Assembly: GCA_003567615.1 (NCBI GenBank)
Contig: PWZC01000325.1
Coordinates: forward strand, 1-13,297
Direction: 5' to 3'
Source: Gemmatimonadota bacterium
GTDB lineage: Bacteria; Gemmatimonadota; Gemmatimonadetes; Longimicrobiales; Gaopeijiaceae
DNA length: 13,297 nt
Below the pieces are notes generated by a model, which was not told the origin of the DNA, did no database searches, and worked only from the letters and a program-made list of their open reading frames with translations. Of this stretch, positions 11,544-13,297 are shown piece after piece. Numbering within the stretch: position 1 is the stretch's first letter; every line of letters begins with the position of its first letter. The translations under genes and the position numbers were made by a program.

Positions 11544-13208
11544 TCAGCCGTCCCCCACCCCCTCCCACGCGATTCGATCCCAGGCCCTCGTCCCGTCCCC
11601 GCCGCCGGTCAGCTCCCGGTACGCGGCAAAGTGGAGTTCCGCTTCTGCCACCTCTCCGGCCTCCCGGGCGGCGAGGCCCGCCAGAAAGGTGGCCCGGGCC
11701 CGGGGGGGCTCCCGCTCCAGCACCCGTCGGAGCGAGTTCAGCGCCGGACCAGGTGCTCCCGCCTCCAGCAGGAGTTCGCCGTGCATTTCCCGGGCCGGAA
11801 GAAGCGGACCCGGCGTCACCGGGTGCTTCTCCACCTCCTCCTCCAGGGCGGCGGCCTGGTCCAGGAGCGCAAGGGCGGTCTCGACCTCGCCCTCCCCTCG
11901 ATGGATCCAGGCCTGGACTCCCAGCATCTGAGCCTCCACGACCCCGGCCCAATAGACCTCTCCCGCCGCGGACATCCCGTCACGGATGGTCCCCAGACGG
12001 GCCGCCTCCCGGGCCGCCCCCTCCAGGTCGCCGGTCCGGGCCATCCCAATTCCACGAGCGAAGTGCCGGATGGCCACAGCCGGACCCGCCCCGTCCCCGG
12101 TCGGCGGCAGGGCGGCAGCCCCCTCCCAGTCCCCGGTCTCCAGGACCAGCCGAGCCGGCATGGCCTGCCAGTTGAAGGTCCCGTGGGCCAGGGCGGGAGA
12201 CGAGAGCTCCTCCGCTGCCGCCAGGGCGCGCTCCACCATCTCCGCCGCCTCCCGGTCGCGCCCCTGCTGCAGGTATGCGTAGACCAGGTAGTCCCAGGCG
12301 TGGACCCGTTCCCAGTCTCCGCCGGAAGCCTCCGCCGATCGGAGGTTCGCCTGGATGGAGCGGTCCCACATCCCCAGACGGGTGAAGATGTGCGAGGGCA
12401 TGTGGAGGGCGTGAGGGGCATCCGGTGCGATGTCGGCGTATCGAAGCGCTGCCTCGAGCCCTCGCTCGGCCAGCGCCGGGACGTCGTAGGCGTGGATGAT
12501 GTAGTGGGCCAGTCCAGGGTGCTCCGGCCGATCCCGGAAGAGCTCCTCCAGGATCTCGGCAGCCCGGAGCTGGCGGGCGAAGGTGGTGTCTTCCGGGGGC
12601 GCCGCCGCCAGTAGCGCCAGCCCCAGGAAGACGCGGGTCTCCGGATCTTCCGGGTGACGGGTGGCCATCTCCTCCATGGCCGACTCCCAGGCCAACCGGC
12701 GCTCCCTCTCCGTTTCGCCACCCTCCCCGAAGAGCTGTCGGAAGGCCGCCACCCACGCCCGCTCCCGCTCCGTGGGCAGGCCTGCCGCCTCCGCCCGGTC
12801 CAACGCCGCCATCGCCTCGGAGCGCCGAGCCTCGGGAATGGAACCGGCGTAGGGGTTCCCCATCCGGGTGATGGCCCGGCCCCATTCGGCCATGCCACAG
12901 GCCGGATCCTCCTCCAGAGCTTCCCGGAAGGCCCCATCCGCCTGCGGAAACCAGAAGGAGTGGAACATGGCGAGCCCCACCTCCAGCCGCTCCATGGCGG
13001 CCGGCTCACAACTGGCCGCGAAGGAGACCCGCCCCACATCTTCCCCATCCGTCGACGGGATCCCGTGGTGCCCCGAATGGTCTTCGGCCGGGACCATCAC
13101 CGTGGCGCCGTCGCCGGGGGGAGCCTCGCCGTGGGATCGGGGGTGGTCGCCGCCGCACCCGGAGAGGAGAAGGACGGCCACAGCGGCCGCTCGAACGTCG
13201 GAGATCAT
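11544..13208 (-). CDS. TPR-repeat lipoprotein with conserved His motifs
   Basis: 554 residues. The signal peptide has the lipobox LLLSGC with Cys18 as the lipidation site, so the mature protein should be anchored on the periplasmic side of a membrane. Residues 21-49 are rich in His, Asp and Gly (DHPRSHG, EDHSGHHG) and may be a flexible metal-binding linker. The rest is helical repeats of TPR type: the first near 83-112 (PQADGAFREALEEDPACGMAEWG), more through 300-530. The core has HPGLAHYIIHAYD (230-242) and APDAPHALHMPSHIFTRLGMWD (261-282). I recognise these as the hallmark of an uncharacterised TPR family common in Gemmatimonadota, Acidobacteriota and relatives. The six His residues are unusual for plain TPRs and may hold a metal or active site. 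ATG 13208 has GGGAGG four bases upstream and overlaps the stop of a probable upstream gene (ATGA). No function is known to me. Confidence 0.88.
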   Translation of the reverse strand: MISDVRAAAVAVLLLSGCGGDHPRSHGEAPPGDGATVMVPAEDHSGHHGIPSTDGEDVGRVSFAASCEPAAMERLEVGLAMFHSFWFPQADGAFREALEEDPACGMAEWGRAITRMGNPYAGSIPEARRSEAMAALDRAEAAGLPTERERAWVAAFRQLFGEGGETERERRLAWESAMEEMATRHPEDPETRVFLGLALLAAAPPEDTTFARQLRAAEILEELFRDRPEHPGLAHYIIHAYDVPALAERGLEAALRYADIAPDAPHALHMPSHIFTRLGMWDRSIQANLRSAEASGGDWERVHAWDYLVYAYLQQGRDREAAEMVERALAAAEELSSPALAHGTFNWQAMPARLVLETGDWEGAAALPPTGDGAGPAVAIRHFARGIGMARTGDLEGAAREAARLGTIRDGMSAAGEVYWAGVVEAQMLGVQAWIHRGEGEVETALALLDQAAALEEEVEKHPVTPGPLLPAREMHGELLLEAGAPGPALNSLRRVLEREPPRARATFLAGLAAREAGEVAEAELHFAAYRELTGGGDGTRAWDRIAWEGVGDG

Positions 13209-13297
13209 TGAGCCTCCCGGGCTACGGTATCCAGATCGAGGCGACCCCGGGCTCCCGGGCTCCGGAGTCGGGCTTCGTCGGCGGGCGTGGGCTCGGC
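13205..13297 (-). CDS. Partial gene: C-terminal 30 codons of an unidentified protein
   Basis: On the minus strand a frame open from the window edge ends with TGA at 13207-13205, and that stop overlaps the ATG of the TPR lipoprotein as ATGA. The visible end is charged (RLDLDTVAREAQ at the C-terminus). Overlaps of this kind join most genes in this window, which is the main support. Other frames of this short stretch are also open, so coding is not proven and no function can be read. Confidence 0.4.
   Translation of the reverse strand, partial: AEPTPADEARLRSPGARGRLDLDTVAREAQ

Noticed and set aside
11816..13048. 410-codon minus-strand frame in another phase of the TPR lipoprotein
   Set aside because: Trp/Arg/Pro-rich translation without any domain; the 554-residue frame has a lipobox and TPRs.
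1..13297. CRISPR arrays, tRNA or rRNA genes, insertion sequences or phage genes
   Set aside because: None seen: no regularly spaced repeats, no cloverleaf-like sequence, no transposase or integrase motifs.

Overview
The window is a gene-dense, very G+C-rich (about two thirds by eye) stretch of bacterial chromosome. It has strongly G/C-biased third codon positions, many GTG and TTG starts and many 4-base stop/start overlaps. Gene content (HU protein, a RimK cluster, fructosamine kinase, a TPR lipoprotein of a type I associate with Gemmatimonadota and neighbouring phyla) and codon style suggest Gemmatimonadota or a similar high-GC soil or sediment lineage. That placement is inference from memory. 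I see no tRNA, rRNA, CRISPR array, insertion sequence or phage gene.

Layout. (1) An intact DEAD-box RNA helicase reads leftward (8-1315). Divergent from it, a low-molecular-weight phosphatase and a fructosamine-kinase-family protein overlap by GTGA (1394-2805) and look like a protein-deglycation (Amadori product repair) pair. (2) A leftward pair, also overlapped by GTGA, encodes a class I aminotransferase and an O-methyltransferase (2824-4664). The aminotransferase has Thr where the family's PLP-contacting Asn should be. (3) After a 310-base divergent spacer comes a rightward three-gene run: a DsbA/FrnE-fold protein without CXXC, an unrecognised 107-residue protein with a Gly/Arg-rich tail, and a DEAD-box-like protein (6043-7689). 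In the last, essentially every catalytic motif is destroyed, while the C-terminal DbpA-type RNA-binding domain is well kept. A long hairpin at 7710-7747 separates this run from a convergent HU gene.

(4) A small two-helix membrane protein (8360-8566, leftward) diverges from a rightward cluster (8669-11494): a four-Cys zinc-ribbon protein, a RimB-type 'ATP-dependent zinc protease' domain protein, a RimK-type ATP-grasp ligase and an M14/AspA-AstE-type metallohydrolase. The last three are joined by ATGA and GTGA overlaps, so ligase and hydrolases are probably made together. This suggests a cycle that adds and removes amino acids on a protein or peptide. (5) A convergent 554-residue TPR lipoprotein with conserved His motifs fills the right end (11544-13208). 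It probably follows a gene whose last 30 codons lie at the window edge.

The best candidate for something undescribed is the pseudo-helicase with its small RGG-tailed partner and the DsbA-fold gene. Next are the RimK ligase/two-hydrolase cluster and the aminotransferase with the altered PLP site.
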